Below, one piece after another: positions 62,534 to 64,000 of a stretch of 64,000 bases of DNA. Source of the stretch: Caenorhabditis elegans (taxonomy: Eukaryota > Nematoda > Chromadorea > Rhabditida > Rhabditidae). Location of the stretch: contig NC_003280.10 in assembly GCF_000002985.6 (NCBI RefSeq), positions 8,490,501-8,554,500 on the forward strand. The letters run 5' to 3'. Within the stretch, counting starts at the first letter, position 1. Every line of letters starts with the position of its first letter. The translations under genes were made by a program, and so were the position numbers. Under the pieces are notes generated by a model that had not been told where the DNA came from, did not search any database, and saw nothing but the letters and a program-made list of their open reading frames with translations.

Positions 62534-64000
62534 TTCTGGAATAAAATTCAAGTTTAAAAGAAAACAAAAGTTTGTTTTTATTTTCTGAAAAATCAGAGAA
62601 AAGCAAAAGTTAATCGAAAGTGAGCATCTGAAGATATAAAAGGAGGTCTTCTGATGTGAGGTGGTGGAGAGGGATATCTGATTTCAACGCTTTCCTTTTT
62701 TTTCTTGGTAGGAAAGATTTTTCTACGCAGAGAGTTTAATTTAGATCATGTCACATGGTTATTTTGATTTTGTCTATACATCAAATCTTCAAAGCCAAGC
62801 TGGATAAAATACATAATACTTTATTATTCTTGGAGACTTAAGTACCACATTCAGAATGAACAACCTATTTCAACATAGTGACGTCAGAGAAAGGAAGTAA
62901 ATTTGTTTCGATATTTCGGGAGCTATGCTTGAATCACCTGCACTACTTGGCATTTTCTGGCAAAACTTGGAAGCAACCAAGTTCAAACTCAATATGAACT
63001 TTTTTCGGGGTTTTTCTTGTTTCCTTAATTTATTTAACATTCTATTAACTCCAAATAATTTTTGAAGAAAGTTGGGAAAGGAAATAAATATTCCTCCGAC
63101 AGTTTTGCTCATTAATTTTTTTAAATAACAATAGTCAAGAAAAGATTTTTCGCTGAAAAAGTTGGAACAACTAAAAATAAGTATCTTAAAGCACGCAGAA
63201 AAAAAATAAATAAATCGGTGCTCCATTCTGGAGCACCGATTTGGATGGGTGGACATAGTAGTGCAAATGATTTATGGAGAAACTAGAAAACCACAATGGA
63301 AACACGAATAAAATCGTTGGTTCATGTGTAAACACAGAAAAAATGAAAAGAGATTTTGAAAGTTTTTGTGGACAACAAGACATCGCGCTGAAATTTCTAT
63401 TTTATTTCCATTTTTCAGTGTAGACCACCGAATTGTTATAGGATTAGACCAATGCTAGTTCCTTACATGATTGTTCATGTCTGCAAAAATTTCAGACCAA
63501 ATCAATCTTTTAAGGAATTGTGAAGCTACCAGAAACAAATATATAATGGACGAAATAGATAAATTTGTTTCCGGAAATCTTCTCGGTATAACGTTTTAAA
63601 AATTCTGGGAATATATTAAATTAGAGATCTCAAGTAAGATGAGAGTTATTAGAAATTTTATTCTAAAACGACAAAGAGATTATACCGGTTAATATGAATA
63701 TTCTGTTAAAGAATATCAAGAAATCAAAGACTGGCTAGAAATTGGATAGTGAACTTTCGAAGAAAATGTGGGAAAACTACCTTTTTATTTTCAAAAAGTT
63801 AGAAAAACACAGACTGGCGGCAAGAAAAAAGAAAAAATACTAGTGATTTCCGTTTTGTTTTTGTTTAAGAGGCCCCACCCCCATCAGACTTATGACGGAT
63901 TTAAGCTCAGAATTATTGTGTGTTCTAAGATGATAAACTGGGATGGAAGTGAATGTATAGAAATATCTAGAGGAAATAAAGGAAATGTATCATGTTTCGA
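62534..64000. other. Region upstream of the globin gene
   Basis: 1.5 kb to the window edge, AT-rich, with no supported coding exon. It contains one perfect hairpin (63212-63242) and the likely globin promoter. Confidence 0.4.
63212..63242. repeat. Perfect 14-bp-arm hairpin with 3-nt loop
   Basis: AAATCGGTGCTCCA (63212-63225), loop TTC, then the exact reverse complement TGGAGCACCGATTT (63229-63242). The arms are GC-richer than the surroundings. Such near-perfect palindromes recur in Caenorhabditis repeat families; a structured RNA is the alternative. Confidence 0.9.

Noticed and set aside
1-64000. CRISPR arrays, bacterial operons, rRNA, prophage
   Set aside because: The sequence is spliced eukaryotic DNA; no regularly spaced repeat array or rRNA signature was seen.

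Overview
The window is nuclear DNA of a Caenorhabditis nematode, very probably C. elegans. It is AT-rich, its genes are split by short (about 45-60 bp) introns with GTAAGT-like donors and TTTTCAG acceptors, and several start codons sit directly behind a TTTCAG that fits spliced-leader trans-splicing. The run RNase H2A / CLPTM1L / chitinase / SF3A3 / mrps-18B fits my memory of the rnh-2 neighbourhood on C. elegans chromosome II; that placement is recall, not something shown here. Twelve protein-coding genes were assembled exon by exon. Eleven give complete models whose exon lengths sum to whole codons; the twelfth runs off the left edge.

Layout. (1) About 1-18.5 kb, minus strand: a large tandem-domain protein-tyrosine-phosphatase-like gene whose second domain runs off the left edge. 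It has several alternative N-terminal exons, no visible signal peptide or membrane segment, and an altered WPD loop. A small secreted cysteine-rich gene (CPG4-like) is nested on the plus strand in one of its introns. (2) 18.5-24.5 kb: no supported gene. (3) 24.6-33 kb, plus strand: a CRAL-TRIO/GOLD protein, RNase H2 catalytic subunit (rnh-2), a CLPTM1L-type membrane protein and a secreted GH18 chitinase with three hevein-like modules. rnh-2 and CLPTM1L have operon-like spacing. (4) 33-36.2 kb: SF3A3 (minus) and mrps-18B (plus) diverge from a 294-bp shared promoter region. (5) 36.4-40.7 kb, minus: an NKAIN-family four-TM protein whose first exon lies 2.5 kb away. (6) 42.7-43.6 kb, minus: a SXP/RAL-2-type secreted protein. 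(7) 44.0-45.4 kb: a repeat cluster with a 12-bp-arm palindrome, a 14-nt poly-C tract, a TTG-rich minisatellite and a roughly 0.9-kb imperfect inverted-repeat element. (8) 45.8-48.0 kb: a secreted, very basic protein of unknown family. (9) 50.2-54.6 kb: a type II membrane BRICHOS protein with a Q/N-rich extracellular tail. (10) 55.2-56.3 kb: a 2,4-dienoyl-CoA reductase. (11) 57.1-62.5 kb, minus: a globin with a 4.3-kb first intron.

The genes do not form one pathway. Housekeeping genes (SF3A3, mrps-18B, rnh-2, the reductase) are interspersed with secreted or membrane genes typical of nematodes. The least conventional part is the phosphatase-like locus: conserved Cys and Arg but no general acid in domain 1, a degenerate domain 2, and a repeated basic-Ser-Ile-Ser-Glu docking-like motif spread over alternative N-terminal exons.
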